From Ferrimicrobium sp. (GTDB taxonomy: Bacteria; Actinomycetota; Acidimicrobiia; Acidimicrobiales; Acidimicrobiaceae), in NCBI GenBank assembly GCA_027365375.1, contig DAHXNM010000251.1:1-5750 (forward strand): 5,750 bases of DNA, in the 5' to 3' direction. Below are positions 5,368-5,750 of this stretch, one piece after another. The translations under genes and the position numbers were made by a program. Below the pieces are notes generated by a model that was given only the letters and a program-made list of their open reading frames with translations, did not search any database and had not been told where the DNA came from. Numbering within the stretch: the stretch's first letter is position 1; each line of letters starts with the position of its first letter.

Positions 5368-5750
5368 ATGCCTACTGACAATGCTGCTACGCCGGAGCAC
5401 GCCGAAGCTCGCGAATGTGCCGACTATAAGATCGGTTCATTTTCTAACGCGCAGCCATGGGTGGTGGACCCCAGTCGCCTGGAATGGTTGAGTGCTACCA
5501 CTCAGCTGCGCACTCGTACACGCGCTCAAGTGCCGGTGCTGCTCCGGCGCAGGCGAATTCCGCCTGCGCGTCGAGTCATTGGGACCGGGATATCGCTTGG
5601 TATTGCGCTGCTCGGCTGGCGTCTAATTGATCGCCGACGTGGAAAACTCATCTCTCGGAAGGGATTGTCCCGGAGGCTACGCCGATCATTTGAGCATCTC
5701 GGACCTACCTACATCAAGCTGGGCCAGATCATCTCCTCTGGCGAAGGGAT
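5368..5750 (+). CDS. UbiB/ABC1/AarF-family kinase-like protein, N-terminal part (partial)
   Basis: The frame from ATG 5368 is open for 127 codons to the right edge. Residues 108-127 read FEHLGPTYIKLGQIISSGEG. They include the KxGQ motif (Lys117, Gly119, Gln120) that defines the UbiB/ADCK atypical kinase family, which is linked to quinone or other lipid metabolism. Before it lie a poorly conserved start, an Arg-rich stretch (47-69) and a hydrophobic segment (about 70-84, IGTGISLGIALLGW) that may be a membrane helix or anchor. An in-frame TAG at 5356 rules out earlier starts. GGAG at 5362-5365 is very close to the ATG, while AGGTAGG at 5353-5359 is better spaced. The kinase-like core (nucleotide loop, Asp motifs) lies beyond the window, so function and activity cannot be judged. 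Confidence 0.88.
   Translation, partial: MPTDNAATPEHAEARECADYKIGSFSNAQPWVVDPSRLEWLSATTQLRTRTRAQVPVLLRRRRIPPARRVIGTGISLGIALLGWRLIDRRRGKLISRKGLSRRLRRSFEHLGPTYIKLGQIISSGEG

Noticed and set aside
1..5750. CRISPR array or tandem repeats
   Set aside because: No regularly spaced direct repeats were seen on reading the window.

Overview
The window looks like a chromosomal stretch of an actinobacterium. The gene order fabD-fabH-(fabG)-acpP-fabF, the actinobacterial style of the proteins and an IS607-type transposase start all fit Actinomycetota. The moderate GC content and the unusual FabD tail make an Acidimicrobiia-like lineage a reasonable guess, but only an inference.

Region 1 (about 1-702) is accessory DNA. 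On the minus strand, running off the left edge, is the start of an IS607-family-like transposase with its own promoter. Directly beside it on the plus strand is a short, frameshifted remnant of an N-6 adenine DNA methyltransferase gene, as found in restriction-modification systems. About 200 bases with nothing recognisable follow. This debris ends at the 3' end of a complete tRNA-Leu(CAA) gene on the minus strand (703-788). tRNA 3' ends are common integration sites.

Region 2 (789-910) is a divergent intergenic region. It probably holds the tRNA promoter on the minus strand and the fatty-acid operon promoter on the plus strand. It contains a perfect TTGACA box and a 5-2-5 inverted repeat that could be an operator.

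Region 3 (911-5306) is a tight type II fatty-acid synthesis operon. FabD loads malonyl groups onto ACP, FabH starts the chain, FabF elongates it, FabG does the first reduction, and AcpP carries the chain. Two junctions (fabH/fabG and acpP/fabF) are ATGA overlaps, so translation there is probably coupled. The dehydratase, enoyl reductase and acetyl-CoA carboxylase genes are not in the window. The most unusual item is FabD: about 100 residues follow the normal acyltransferase and contain a biotinyl/lipoyl-like domain with no lysine at all, so it cannot carry biotin or lipoate.

Region 4 (5368-5750) is the start of a UbiB/ABC1/AarF-family kinase-like gene, cut by the right edge just after its KxGQ motif.
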